A DNA stretch of 64,000 nt from Pseudarthrobacter sp. NamE2 (GTDB taxonomy: Bacteria; Actinomycetota; Actinomycetes; Actinomycetales; Micrococcaceae), in NCBI RefSeq assembly GCF_005796205.1, contig NZ_VAHN01000003.1, forward strand, positions 248,001 to 312,000. The letters are read 5' to 3'. Both the position numbers and the translations under genes were made by a program. The number at the start of each line of letters is the position of its first letter. The stretch's first letter is position 1. Under the pieces are notes generated by a model. That model saw only the letters and a program-made list of their open reading frames with translations. It searched no databases and was not told where the DNA came from. Shown piece by piece: positions 36,471-46,523 of the stretch.

Positions 36471-36498
36471 TGACGGGCAGCCGCCTGGTGGCCCGTCA
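36471..36498 (+). other. Hairpin between rpmI and rplT
   Basis: TGACGGG at 36471-36477 pairs with CCCGTCA at 36492-36498. It may be a processing site or an attenuating element in the operon. Confidence 0.4.
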
Positions 36499-36575
36499 CC
36501 TGCCAAACAGCCTTCTCAGGCCGCCGGTCAGCCGGCAGTAGATGCTTGGGATCAGATTTTCGAAGGAGTACGCAC

Positions 36576-36962
36576 GTGGCACGTGTGAAGAGGGCGGTTA
36601 ACGCCCACAAGAAGCGCCGGGTTATTCTCGAACGCGCAAAGGGCTACCGGGGACAGCGTTCGCGCCTGTACCGCAAGGCCAAAGAGCAGCTGCTGCACTC
36701 GTTCGTGTACAGCTACGGCGACCGCAAGAAGAAGAAGGGCGACTTCCGCCGCCTGTGGATCCAGCGCATCAACGCCGCTTCGCGCGCCAACGGCCTGACC
36801 TACAATCGTCTCATCCAGGGCCTGAAGGCCGCTGAGGTTGAGGTCGACCGCCGCATGCTGGCAGAGCTGGCCGTCTCCGACGCCAACGCTTTCGCCGCGC
36901 TGGTCCAGGTGGCCAAGGACTCGCTGCCGGCTGACACCTCCGCCAGGAAGGTTGTTGCCTAG
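36576..36962 (+). CDS. rplT: 50S ribosomal protein L20
   Basis: 128 aa from GTG 36576 behind [43 protein letters not shown] is diagnostic. L20 binds 23S rRNA early in assembly and in other bacteria represses its own operon. Confidence 0.97.
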   Translation: MARVKRAVNAHKKRRVILERAKGYRGQRSRLYRKAKEQLLHSFVYSYGDRKKKKGDFRRLWIQRINAASRANGLTYNRLIQGLKAAEVEVDRRMLAELAVSDANAFAALVQVAKDSLPADTSARKVVA

Positions 36963-37016
36963 CAACCCCTCCGTCCCCGCACAGGGGGCAGTTCAAGAGC
37001 CGGTGGCACCAGCCAC

Positions 37017-37022
37017 TAGAGT
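37017..37022 (+). promoter_or_regulatory. -10 hexamer of the TrmH-family gene (leaderless)
   Basis: TAGAGT, 6 nt before ATG 37029. It indicates an independent promoter inside the operon. Confidence 0.5.
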
Positions 37023-37028
37023 TCTTAT

Positions 37029-37937
37029 ATGAACCAAACCGGGCGCCCGCAAGATGCACCACTGTCCAACCCCCGAGCAGATCGGGTCAGGGACGTGGCA
37101 AAGCTTGCCGGGCGCCCGGCCCGTATAAAGCGCGGGCAATTCCTGGCGGAGGGGCCCCAGGCCGTGCGTGAAGCGCTGAAACTGCACCAGGAGAGCCTCG
37201 CCGCCGGAGCGCCGGGCGTCGTCACGGACGTGTTCGCCAGCGAAGCGTGCCTGGACCGGTTTCCGGAGTTCGAGGAGCTCGCCGAGGGCACCAGCGCGCG
37301 CCTCGCCACGGACGAGGTCCTCGCTGCCATGGCGGACACCGTCAATCCCCAGGGCATCATCGCCGTGTGCCGCTTCGTTGACGTGGCGCTTGAGGAAGTG
37401 CTCGACGGCGGTCCGCGCCTGATGGCCGTGCTGTGCCAGGTCCGCGACCCCGGCAATGCCGGTACAGTCCTGCGCGCAGCAGACTCGGCTGGCGCAGACG
37501 CCGTTATTTTCACCGCCTCCAGCGTGGACATTTACAACCCCAAGGCTGTCCGCTCCACGGCGGGCTCGCTGTTCCACCTGCCCGTGGTGCTGGGTGCGGA
37601 CGTCGCCGGGCTGGTTGCAGCGTGCAAGGCCAGGGGGATCGGCATCCTGGCGGCGGACGGCTACGGCACTCTCAATCTGGACGCATTGCAGGACGAGAAC
37701 GCCCGGCGCAGGCTGACCGGCGGGGGACCGGAGTCCGTGTACGATCTGGCAGCGCCTACTGCATGGCTGTTCGGCAACGAAGCCCAGGGGCTCTTCCCGG
37801 ATGAACTGGCCCTCGCCGACCACCGGGTTGCCGTGCCGGTCTATGGTGCAGCCGAAAGCCTTAACCTCGGCACCGCCGCCACCGTCTGCCTCTACGCCAG
37901 TGCACGTTCGCAGCAGCCCGCGGGAATTACGGCCTGA
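37029..37937 (+). CDS. TrmH/SpoU-family RNA 2'-O-methyltransferase
   Basis: 302 aa. The N-terminal substrate-binding domain (RIKRGQFLAEGPQAVREAL) is followed by the SPOUT knot with VLCQVRDPGNAGTVLRAADSAGADAVIF, AWLFGNEAQGL and the C-terminal NLGTAATVCLYA. It methylates rRNA or tRNA; the target is unknown. In related genomes pheS follows directly; here accessory genes intervene. Confidence 0.92.
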   Translation: MNQTGRPQDAPLSNPRADRVRDVAKLAGRPARIKRGQFLAEGPQAVREALKLHQESLAAGAPGVVTDVFASEACLDRFPEFEELAEGTSARLATDEVLAAMADTVNPQGIIAVCRFVDVALEEVLDGGPRLMAVLCQVRDPGNAGTVLRAADSAGADAVIFTASSVDIYNPKAVRSTAGSLFHLPVVLGADVAGLVAACKARGIGILAADGYGTLNLDALQDENARRRLTGGGPESVYDLAAPTAWLFGNEAQGLFPDELALADHRVAVPVYGAAESLNLGTAATVCLYASARSQQPAGITA

Positions 37938-37976
37938 ATCCTGGGCGCCGTTACGCCGGGAGCCCGAGGCACAAAT

Positions 37977-38003
37977 AAAGGCCCCGGTTCTCCGGGGCCC
38001 TTT
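37977..38003 (+). terminator. Terminator after the TrmH-family gene
   Basis: AAAGGCCCCGG and its complement around TTCT, with a TTT end. Between convergent genes. Confidence 0.85.
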
Positions 38004-38034
38004 GGGTTATCGAACTGTTAGGTGACAGGAACCA

Positions 38035-38310
38035 TCATGGTGCGCGGGTGGTCTTTCCGCGTCCGGTGATGGCTCCGTAGATGCCGGCTACCACCAGGCC
38101 GCCGACAATAGCGAGGATCCAGGTCCCGAGGTCGAAGAAGGCAAGATCGCCCCTGTTGAACAACAGGCTGCCGATCCAGCCGCCAACGATGGCGCCCACT
38201 ACACCCAGAACCAGGCTGGTGACCCAACCGCCGCCCACCCGTCCGGGCATCACAGCCTTAACGATGGCACCGACAATCAGGCCCAAAATGATCCAAGCAA
38301 GAAAACCCAT
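38035..38310 (-). CDS. GlsB/YeaQ/YmgE-type stress membrane protein
   Basis: 91 aa with three hydrophobic helices rich in Gly/Ala: FLAWIILGLIVGAIVKAVMPG, then VTSLVLGVVGAIVGGWIG and TWILAIVGGLVVAGIYGAITG. This is the transglycosylase-associated/GlsB family, often stress-induced. It has a strong AGGAGGAG upstream of ATG 38310. Confidence 0.88.
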   Translation of the reverse strand: MGFLAWIILGLIVGAIVKAVMPGRVGGGWVTSLVLGVVGAIVGGWIGSLLFNRGDLAFFDLGTWILAIVGGLVVAGIYGAITGRGKTTRAP

Positions 38311-38500
38311 GTCTCCTCCTTTTGGTTACCGGGGCTTAATAGTCCCGATGAGGCTCAAGCTAACATAACGGTCTCGTGATGTCAGCAGGCTCAGGGGACC
38401 TGGGTTCGCCGCCTGAGCCGGCCTGGATTAGCGGTCGATGCAGCAGGGACGCTTGATCCGCTGCGCCGCCTGTTCCCAGGTGTCCGGGGGTTTCAGGAGC

Positions 38501-39709
38501 TCATGTGGCCAACGGCCGCCGACGTTCCATGACCCCGCTGACGACGGCGACGCCGAACCCCAGGACGGCCAGGACGGCACCAACCAGCGCGGGGGCAACA
38601 TAGCCCCATCCGAGGGCGATCACCAGCCCGCCCAGGAAGGCGCCCAGGGCGTTGGCCACGTTCAGCGCGGCGTGGTTGAGCGACGATGCCAAGGAGGGTG
38701 CGTCCGGCGAAGCGTCCAGCAGGCGGGTCTGCAGTGCCGGGATCAGCATCGATCCAGCAGCGCCCACCACGAACACCATCACGAACGCGGACCACGGCCA
38801 GTGCACTGCCACCGCATAGACAACCAGCGCCACCGCGATGGCGGGCAGAACCCTGTACAGGGTGCCCATCACGGACTTGTCCGCGATCCTGCCGCCCACC
38901 ACGTTGCCGGCCACCATGCCCAGTCCGTACAGGGCCACCACCACGGGGATCAGCGAAGACGGGATCCCGGCCACCATGGTCATGGTGTGGGCGATGTACG
39001 TGTACGTGGCGAAAAAGCCGCCAAAGCCCACTACGCCGATGAGGATGGCCAGCCATACCTGGAGCCGCTTCAGGGCGCCCAGTTCCCGCCTGATGCTCGC
39101 TTCGGGGTGGGCGTGCTCGAAGGGGACGAACTTCCAGACCAGAACGAGGGTCGCCAGGCCGATGCCGCCCACCAGGACAAAGAGCAGCCGCCAGCCGTAC
39201 GTCTGGCCCAGCCAGGTGGCGAATGGCACCCCAATGACATTGGAGATGCTGAGCCCCGCCATGACCATCGAAATGGCCCAGCCGCGCCTGGTGGGCGGTA
39301 CCAGGGAGGCTGCGATGACGGCAGCCACGCCGAAGAACGCCCCGTGCGGAAGGCCGGCGGCAAAGCGTGAGGCCAGCATGGTGCCGTAGTCCGGGGCGAT
39401 GAACGAGGACAAATTGGCCAGGGTGAAGAACAGCATCAGGCCCAGTGCCAGGTGCTTGCGTGGCAGCCGGGCACCCACGGCGGCGAGGACGGGGGCACCC
39501 ACCACCACACCGAGGGCGTAGGCGGAGATGAGGTGGCCGGCGTCGGGCGTGCTGATGCCCAGGCCCTGTTCCACTTCCTGCAGCAGCCCCATCATGGTGA
39601 ATTCGGTAACCCCGATGCCCACCCCGCCCATAGCAAGGGCAATGATGGCCATAGTGAGGTTGACGGGCGTGGTGGGGGATGCCGTGGACATGCGGAGGGC
39701 GCTGCTCAT
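38501..39709 (-). CDS. MFS transporter (AraJ/Cmr-like)
   Basis: 402 aa, about twelve membrane helices. TEFTMMGLLQEVEQGLGI and the loop RLPRKHLALGLM resemble the AraJ/PbuE drug-efflux branch. Starts MSSALRM (39709) or MSTASP (39691). An open frame continues upstream through the mutT gene, but is not plausible. Substrate unknown. Confidence 0.88.
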   Translation of the reverse strand: MSSALRMSTASPTTPVNLTMAIIALAMGGVGIGVTEFTMMGLLQEVEQGLGISTPDAGHLISAYALGVVVGAPVLAAVGARLPRKHLALGLMLFFTLANLSSFIAPDYGTMLASRFAAGLPHGAFFGVAAVIAASLVPPTRRGWAISMVMAGLSISNVIGVPFATWLGQTYGWRLLFVLVGGIGLATLVLVWKFVPFEHAHPEASIRRELGALKRLQVWLAILIGVVGFGGFFATYTYIAHTMTMVAGIPSSLIPVVVALYGLGMVAGNVVGGRIADKSVMGTLYRVLPAIAVALVVYAVAVHWPWSAFVMVFVVGAAGSMLIPALQTRLLDASPDAPSLASSLNHAALNVANALGAFLGGLVIALGWGYVAPALVGAVLAVLGFGVAVVSGVMERRRPLAT

Positions 39710-39853
39710 AAGCCTGCTTTTCGAGGAGAGTTTTGTATGACTGGTGCCACAGCGGTGGGGCGGAGGGCCGGAACCCCTTTGCGGAAACCCCGGACCAAGG
39801 AAGCGTATTCCCGGTGCCGGGACCGCGGTCCCGCCCTTTCCATTGTCCCCCAA

Positions 39854-39859
39854 TAGAAT
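39854..39859 (+). promoter_or_regulatory. -10 hexamer of the NUDIX gene (leaderless)
   Basis: TAGAAT, 6 nt before GTG 39866. Confidence 0.55.
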
Positions 39860-39865
39860 GAGGCG

Positions 39866-40315
39866 GTGAGCGGACTGATACAGGTAGTGGGCGGAGCCGT
39901 AGTGGACAGCCTGGCCGACCCGGCCAAGCTCCTGGTGGCGCGGCGCAGCGCCCCCGAAAAGCTGGTTGGCCTGTGGGAGTTCCCGGGCGGCAAAGTGGAA
40001 CCCGGCGAGGACCCGCAGGCAGCGCTCGTGCGGGAACTGGTGGAGGAACTCGGCATCACAGTGCGGCTCGGTGCGGAACTTCCGGCCGATAGTCCACAAG
40101 GCTGGCCGCTCAACGAACGGGCGGCGATGAGGGTCTGGTTCGCGGAGCTGGCGGGCGGGGAACCACGTCCGCTGCAGGACCATGACGAACTGCGCTGGGT
40201 GCCGCTTGCGGCTGCGGACGAGGTCCTGGGCCTGCCCTGGATTCCGGCTGACTTCCCGATTGTCCGGGCGCTGCTTGGCGCAGTGTCTGTGCCGGCCGGA
40301 CGCAGCTCCGCCTAG
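39866..40315 (+). CDS. MutT-type NUDIX hydrolase
   Basis: 149 aa. The NUDIX box is complete: G-x5-E-x7-REVEELGI in GGKVEPGEDPQAALVRELVE followed by ELGI. The N-terminal LLVARRSAPEKLVGLWEFPGG is typical of MutT proteins that remove oxidised nucleoside triphosphates. It is convergent with the radical SAM gene; both fit DNA maintenance. Confidence 0.9.
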   Translation: MSGLIQVVGGAVVDSLADPAKLLVARRSAPEKLVGLWEFPGGKVEPGEDPQAALVRELVEELGITVRLGAELPADSPQGWPLNERAAMRVWFAELAGGEPRPLQDHDELRWVPLAAADEVLGLPWIPADFPIVRALLGAVSVPAGRSSA

Positions 40316-40342
40316 CGTAATGTCCCGGAGAACCGGGACGGC

Positions 40343-41452
40343 CTAGAACAGGGTGGGCTGGCCCGCCTGGCTGCCCGCGGCAGGTGCCCCCGACGCCCGG
40401 CCGGCCGGAGGGGCGGCGGGGATGATGCCGGCAGGATACTCGGCTTCCTCACCGCGGGGATCGTCCAGGTCCCGGTGGCTGAACCCGGCGGTGTTGGCGA
40501 AACCGTGCCGGGCCTTGAAGTAGCGGACCTTTCCGGCCAGCCAGCTGCGGTATTCCTTGGAGGCGTAGGAGCCTGATTCGTACAGCCGGCGGTACTTGCC
40601 CACCAGTTCAGGGTGGTTTCCCGCGAGCCACTTCATGAACCATTCCCGGGTCCCCGGCTTCAGGTAGAGGGCTCCGGCGGTGACGCCCGTGGCCCCTGCC
40701 GCGGCCAGGGACGCGAAGAGCGCGTCCAGCGCTTCGTCGCTGTCGGACAGCCAGGGAAGGATCGGCATGGCCATCACCCCGCAGGGGAGGCCGGCTTCCC
40801 GGAGCCGGGTCACCAGCTTCAGCCGTGCCCGGGGGCCCGGGGTGCCCGGTTCGATGGCCTCGGACAGGGCCTCGTTGGTCATGGCAAGGGAGATGCCCAG
40901 TCCCACAGGTACCTGGGTGGCGGCGCTCGTGAGGAGCGGGATATCCCGCGCCAGCAACGTGCCCTTGGTCAGGATGGACAGGGGAGTCCCGGAGTCCGCC
41001 AGTGCCGAGATAATGCCCGGCATCAGCCGGTAGCGTCCTTCGGCACGCTGGTACGGGTCAGTATTGGTGCCAAGGGCAACCTGCTCACGCATCCATGACG
41101 GCCGGGTGAGCTCCTTGCGCAGGACCTCTGCGGCGTTCACTTTGACCACCACCTGGCTGTCAAAGTCCATGCCGGCGTCGAAATCCAGGTATGTATGGGT
41201 TTTCCGGGCAAAGCAGTAGACGCAGGCGTGGCTGCAGCCGCGGTAGGGGTTCACGGTCCACTCAAACGGCATGCGCGACCCCGCCGGCACCCGGTTGAGC
41301 ACCGATTTTGCGGTGACCTCATGGAAAGTGATGCCGGCGAAGTCCGGAGTGGTTACCGAACGCACCAGCCCGGCGAGCGGAAGGAGCGACGGAACAGGTC
41401 CTGCAGCCTCGGTGGTGGGGGCAGGAACCAATGCTTGCGCGTCCCATCTCAT
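40343..41452 (-). CDS. Rv2578c-family radical SAM protein
   Basis: 369 aa. The cluster motif CSHACVYC (C-x3-C-x2-C) sits in NPYRGCSHACVYCFARKTHTY, the signature of the SplB-like Rv2578c group. It then reads ALGTNTDPYQRAEGRYRL and CGVMAMPILPWLSDS. The chosen start MRWDAQ is at 41452. A LexA-like palindrome lies 10-25 nt upstream of the ATG. The M. tuberculosis homologue is recalled as a LexA target. The substrate is unknown; a DNA photoproduct or other damage role is only an analogy. Confidence 0.88.
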   Translation of the reverse strand: MRWDAQALVPAPTTEAAGPVPSLLPLAGLVRSVTTPDFAGITFHEVTAKSVLNRVPAGSRMPFEWTVNPYRGCSHACVYCFARKTHTYLDFDAGMDFDSQVVVKVNAAEVLRKELTRPSWMREQVALGTNTDPYQRAEGRYRLMPGIISALADSGTPLSILTKGTLLARDIPLLTSAATQVPVGLGISLAMTNEALSEAIEPGTPGPRARLKLVTRLREAGLPCGVMAMPILPWLSDSDEALDALFASLAAAGATGVTAGALYLKPGTREWFMKWLAGNHPELVGKYRRLYESGSYASKEYRSWLAGKVRYFKARHGFANTAGFSHRDLDDPRGEEAEYPAGIIPAAPPAGRASGAPAAGSQAGQPTLF

Positions 41453-41461
41453 AGCCACTAT

Positions 41462-41477
41462 TCGAAAACATCTTCGA
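41462..41477 (-). promoter_or_regulatory. LexA-like box of the radical SAM gene
   Basis: On the minus strand TCGAAGATGTTTTCGA, 14 of 16 matches. The two departures are symmetric, so the site is a perfect outer palindrome (TTCGAA-N6-TTCGAA at 41461-41478). Confidence 0.65.
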
Positions 41478-41497
41478 ATCGAAGTCAAGGTGGCCGG

Positions 41498-42175
41498 CTA
41501 TTCCGCGGCACGGCCTCCGACCAGTTCCCACACGACTGTCACTGTTGTTTCCACCCGCGTTTCCCCGGGCTCAACCGCAATGCTCTCAACGGCGCTGGCA
41601 CGTTGGAGGCCTGCCACTGGCACCGGTGCCATGCCGGACGGGTGCTCCGTCACCGACACCACCCGGCCCAATGTTGCTGATGCGAGGCCTGCGAACTGCT
41701 GGCCTGCCCGCAGCGCGTCCTGCCAGGCGGCGGCCCGCGCCCGCTCCCTCAGTGACGAATCGTCAGCGAGGGCCAGCTGCATGCTGTTGAGGCGCACGTG
41801 GTTGCCCCCGGCCCGGACGGCATCGGAAATGGCGCCGGAAGCGGATTCAACATTCCGGAGCCTCACCTCGAGCATGCTCGCGGCGATGTATCCCGCCACT
41901 TGCTGCCCTTCGCCCTCACGCCACACCAGGTCCGCGCGGACATTCAAACCCGTTGTCCTGATGTCCGCCGCTACGATTCCTTTCGAGTGAAGCGAAGCAG
42001 TAACGGCGGCCAGGGCTGCGCCCGCGGCTGAGTAGGCGGCTTCCACTCCGGCAGCACGGCATTCGACGCCGATGGAAACCTGGAGAAGGTCGGGGACCGC
42101 GCCTGCCCTGCCCGTTCCCGTCACCGTCACCGTGCCGGGAGAAAATTGCGCAGCACCCGCCAATTCGGCCCTCAT
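41498..42175 (-). CDS. SIMPL-domain (DUF541) protein
   Basis: 225 aa. TVTVTGTGRAGAVPDLLQVSIGVE and GIVAADIRTTGLNVRAD, with ERARAAAWQDALRAGQQFAGLASATLG near the end, are the usual SIMPL pattern. There is no clear signal peptide, which most relatives have. Function unknown. Its ATG overlaps the stop of the upstream gene. Confidence 0.85.
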   Translation of the reverse strand: MRAELAGAAQFSPGTVTVTGTGRAGAVPDLLQVSIGVECRAAGVEAAYSAAGAALAAVTASLHSKGIVAADIRTTGLNVRADLVWREGEGQQVAGYIAASMLEVRLRNVESASGAISDAVRAGGNHVRLNSMQLALADDSSLRERARAAAWQDALRAGQQFAGLASATLGRVVSVTEHPSGMAPVPVAGLQRASAVESIAVEPGETRVETTVTVVWELVGGRAAE

Positions 42176-42681
42176 GGTACCGCCCTGCCTTTCCTTGCAC
42201 CGGCGGGTGCCGGGAACGGGTAGCCTCCCTCGGCAAGGCCGGCCCGCCGCTCGAAGATGTTCGCGGTTCCCGGATTGCCGGTGCGCAGGACAGACCAGCC
42301 GGCAGCGGCCAGGTACAGCGGGATGAACGGGAGTCCCAGGCACCAGGCGTACTGGCTGCAGTGCTTCTCCTCATGGCCCAGGAGCGCCGGCCGGGACAGA
42401 AGGTCCCGGGCCGGACCGCGGCACAGCACCACGTTTCCCAGGGTGAAGGCCCGGGCGAAGGGCAGCCGCCACCGGTAGCCGCCGGCGAGCAGCAGCCCGC
42501 GGGGGCCCGGACTGATCCGGCTCCGGGCGGCCACAGCCACCACCAGGCCCAGCAGTGTGCTGCCGTTAAGCAGGTTTGCTGCCTGCCGCAGCCGCTGCCC
42601 GGGAGAAACCGGACTGGCGGGAAAGCTATGCGGGGCAGGAGGCAGCAGCGCAACGGAACCCGGACGCTGCCGCAAAGTCAT
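42172..42681 (-). CDS. Hypothetical protein with an HExxH motif
   Basis: 169 aa. The middle holds GHEEKHCSQYAWCLGLPFIPLYLAAAGWS: an HExxH zinc-protease-like motif directly before a membrane helix. LLNGSTLLGLVVAVAARSRI is another possible helix. The family is not recognised. The stop overlaps the SIMPL gene as ATGA. Confidence 0.65.
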   Translation of the reverse strand: MTLRQRPGSVALLPPAPHSFPASPVSPGQRLRQAANLLNGSTLLGLVVAVAARSRISPGPRGLLLAGGYRWRLPFARAFTLGNVVLCRGPARDLLSRPALLGHEEKHCSQYAWCLGLPFIPLYLAAAGWSVLRTGNPGTANIFERRAGLAEGGYPFPAPAGARKGRAVP

Positions 42682-42687
42682 GAGGCC

Positions 42688-42693
42688 ATCGTA
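42688..42693 (-). promoter_or_regulatory. -10 hexamer of the HExxH gene (leaderless)
   Basis: TACGAT on the minus strand, 6 nt before ATG 42681. Confidence 0.5.
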
Positions 42694-42880
42694 GCCGGAG
42701 GGTTCAACTAGACTGGAGGGCAGTGGCCGCCGGTTCTGCCGGCGAGCCCTGACCTGGTCATTGAGTGCACTTTCCGTGAGGGCATTCATCCATGACCTGC
42801 CAGTGACGGACGCGCCGCCGGGAGACCGTGCAGGGCTGCTCCGCTCGCCGGCAGCCACGACTCGTAGCTAAGAACAGTAG

Positions 42881-43939
<1,059 letters not shown>

Positions 43940-43941
43940 CA

Positions 43942-46485
43942 GTGCGTATCCCACTTTCCTGGCTGCGTGAATTCGCAGAAGTACCGGCCGGAGCGACGGC
44001 CGAAGACGTTATGGCGGACCTGGTCAAGGTCGGCTTCGAGGAAGAGGACGTGCACCGTCCCACGGACTCCCTGCAGGGCCCCATTGTGGTGGGCCAGGTC
44101 CTGAGCCTGGTGAAGGAACCGCAGACCAACGGCAAGACCATCAACTGGTGCCAGGTCCGGGTGGTTCCGGAGGGCAAGGAGCAGATTCTCACCGGCAAGG
44201 GGATCGACCCGTCGGGCGTGCAGGGCATCATCTGCGGTGCGCACAACTTCGTGGAGGGCGACAAGGTGGTGGTCACCCTTCCCGGCGCCGTGCTGCCCGG
44301 CGACTTCCGCATCTCCGCCCGCAAGACCTACGGCCACCTCTCCGCAGGCATGATCGCCTCGGTGCGGGAGCTGGGCATCGGCGAGGACCACGACGGCATC
44401 CTGGTGCTGTCCCGCATCGGCCTGGACCCCGAGGTGGGCACCGACGCCATGGAGCTCCTTGGCCTCTACGACCAGGCAGCGGAAATCAATGTCACCCCCG
44501 ACCGCGGCTACGCCTTCTCCATCCGCGGCGTTGCGCGCGAATACGCCCATGCCACCGGGACCACGTTCACGGACCCGGCAAGCAAGGTGCAGGCACCCGC
44601 TGAACTGGCCGGCGGCTACGGCGTCAAGCTCAACGACGACGCCCCCATCTACGGCAATCCCGGCTGCGACCGTTTCGTGGCGCGCACCGTCCGCGGCGTG
44701 GACGCCACCCGGCCCACCCCGCCGTGGATGGTGTCCCGGCTCCGCCTGGCCGGCATCCGCTCCATCTCGCTGCCCGTGGACATCTCCAACTACGTCATGC
44801 TCGAGCTGGGCCAGCCGACGCACTGCTACGACCTGGACAAGCTGTCCGGCGACATCGTGGTGCGCCGTGCCGCCGCCGGTGAGAAAATCACAACGCTGGA
44901 CGACAAGGAACGCACCCTTGACGCCGAGGACCTGCTCATCACCGACGACTCCGGCGCGATCGGCATCGCGGGCGTCATGGGCGGGGCAGCCACGGAGGTG
45001 AGCGATTCGACGTCGAACATCCTGGTGGAGGCCGCGCACTTCGACGAGGTCTCGATCGCCCGCTCGCGTCGCCGGCACAAGCTGCCTTCCGAAGCGTCCA
45101 AGCGGTTCGAGCGCGGCGTCGACTGGCAGGTGGCCGGCATCGCGGCGCAGCGCGTGGTGGACCTTTTGGTGGAACTGGCCGGCGGCACCGCCGACGAAAC
45201 CGGCACCGATGTGGGCACCGCCCCGGAGACGGTGACCATCGAGCTGCCCGCCGGCTTCGCCGCCCGGCGCATCGGCATCGACTTCACCGAAGAACAGATC
45301 GTCACGTCCCTGGAGGACCTGGGCGCGGTTGTGGTGAAGAACGACGGCGGCTGGACCGTCACTGCCCCGAGCTGGCGGCACGACCTGGAGACCAAGGAAG
45401 ACCTGTCCGAGGAAATTGCCCGGCTGGTGGGCTACGACAAGATCCCCGCCACCCTGCCCGTGGCGCCTCCCGGCCGGGGGCTGACGCGCGTGCAGCAGCA
45501 GCGCCGCCGCCTGATCCAGGCCCTGGCGGACGCCGGCCTCACGGAAGTGCTGTCCTACCCCTTCGTGTCCAAGGCCGCGAACGACACCTTCGGCGTGGCT
45601 GAAGCAGGAGCTGAACGCAGCGCCGTGAAGTTGGCCAACCCGATCAGCGAGGAGCAGGGCTTCCTGCGCACCTCCATCCTGCCGGGACTGATCGAGGTGG
45701 CCAAGCGCAACCATTCCCGCGGCTTCCGCGACCTGGCGCTCTTCGAGTCCGGGCTGGTGTTCCTGCCCGGCGAAACGGTGGGCACGGCCTCCATCCCGCC
45801 GCTGGGCGTCAAGCCTGCCGATGAGGTGCTGGATGCGCTGTACGACGGCGTCCCGGCCCAGCCCTTCCACCTCGCCGCGGTCCTCACCGGCCATGACTCG
45901 CCGGCTGCCGCAGCCCACGCCCCCCGGGCCTGGGACTGGGCGGATGCCCTGGACATCGCACGCCTGGCCGGCGACGTCCTGGGCGTTGAGCTGGTCGTCT
46001 CGCAGGGCAGCCACCAGGCGTTCCACCCCGGACGCGCGGCCAAGCTGTCGCTGCGGACAGGTGAAGCGGTGGGCTACGCCGGCGAGCTGCACCCCAAGCT
46101 GCTGGCGGCCGCGGACATGCCGGCCCGCTCCGTTGCCCTGGAGCTCAACGCCGACGCCCTGTTCGAGGCCGCGCCGGACGTGATCGTGGCACGCCACATC
46201 TCGGCATTCCCGGTGGCCACCCAGGACGTGGCGCTGGTTGTCCCCGCTGACGTTCCGGCGGACGCCGTCCTGGCCGTGCTCCGCGAAGGCGCCGGGGACC
46301 TGCTGGAAGACGTTGCGCTGTTTGACGTCTACGCCGGCAAGGGCATCGAGGAGGGCAAGAAGTCGCTGGCCTTCGGGCTGCGTTTCCGGGCCGCTGACCG
46401 GACACTGACGGCGGACGAGGCTTCCGCAGCCAGGGAAAGCGCCGTGGCCCTGGCTGCCGAGCGCTTCGGGGCGGTCCAGCGGTAG
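43942..46485 (+). CDS. pheT: Phenylalanyl-tRNA synthetase beta subunit
   Basis: 847 aa from GTG 43942 (MRIPLSWLREFAEVPAGAT). An EMAP-type tRNA-binding domain (about 40-155) is followed by B3/B4 editing and B5 domains. A catalytic-like module and a C-terminal FDX-ACB domain (HISAFPVATQDVALVVP to the end) complete it. The open frame extends upstream inside pheS, but that part is not PheT. Confidence 0.97.
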   Translation: MRIPLSWLREFAEVPAGATAEDVMADLVKVGFEEEDVHRPTDSLQGPIVVGQVLSLVKEPQTNGKTINWCQVRVVPEGKEQILTGKGIDPSGVQGIICGAHNFVEGDKVVVTLPGAVLPGDFRISARKTYGHLSAGMIASVRELGIGEDHDGILVLSRIGLDPEVGTDAMELLGLYDQAAEINVTPDRGYAFSIRGVAREYAHATGTTFTDPASKVQAPAELAGGYGVKLNDDAPIYGNPGCDRFVARTVRGVDATRPTPPWMVSRLRLAGIRSISLPVDISNYVMLELGQPTHCYDLDKLSGDIVVRRAAAGEKITTLDDKERTLDAEDLLITDDSGAIGIAGVMGGAATEVSDSTSNILVEAAHFDEVSIARSRRRHKLPSEASKRFERGVDWQVAGIAAQRVVDLLVELAGGTADETGTDVGTAPETVTIELPAGFAARRIGIDFTEEQIVTSLEDLGAVVVKNDGGWTVTAPSWRHDLETKEDLSEEIARLVGYDKIPATLPVAPPGRGLTRVQQQRRRLIQALADAGLTEVLSYPFVSKAANDTFGVAEAGAERSAVKLANPISEEQGFLRTSILPGLIEVAKRNHSRGFRDLALFESGLVFLPGETVGTASIPPLGVKPADEVLDALYDGVPAQPFHLAAVLTGHDSPAAAAHAPRAWDWADALDIARLAGDVLGVELVVSQGSHQAFHPGRAAKLSLRTGEAVGYAGELHPKLLAAADMPARSVALELNADALFEAAPDVIVARHISAFPVATQDVALVVPADVPADAVLAVLREGAGDLLEDVALFDVYAGKGIEEGKKSLAFGLRFRAADRTLTADEASAARESAVALAAERFGAVQR

Positions 46486-46523
46486 CAGCCGATCCGGCTG
46501 ACGAGGTTCAAAGGACGGGCGGC

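Noticed and set aside
42700..42880. Possible T-box or Phe-rich leader peptide before pheS
   Set aside because: No T-box sequence and no run of Phe codons in any short ORF there.
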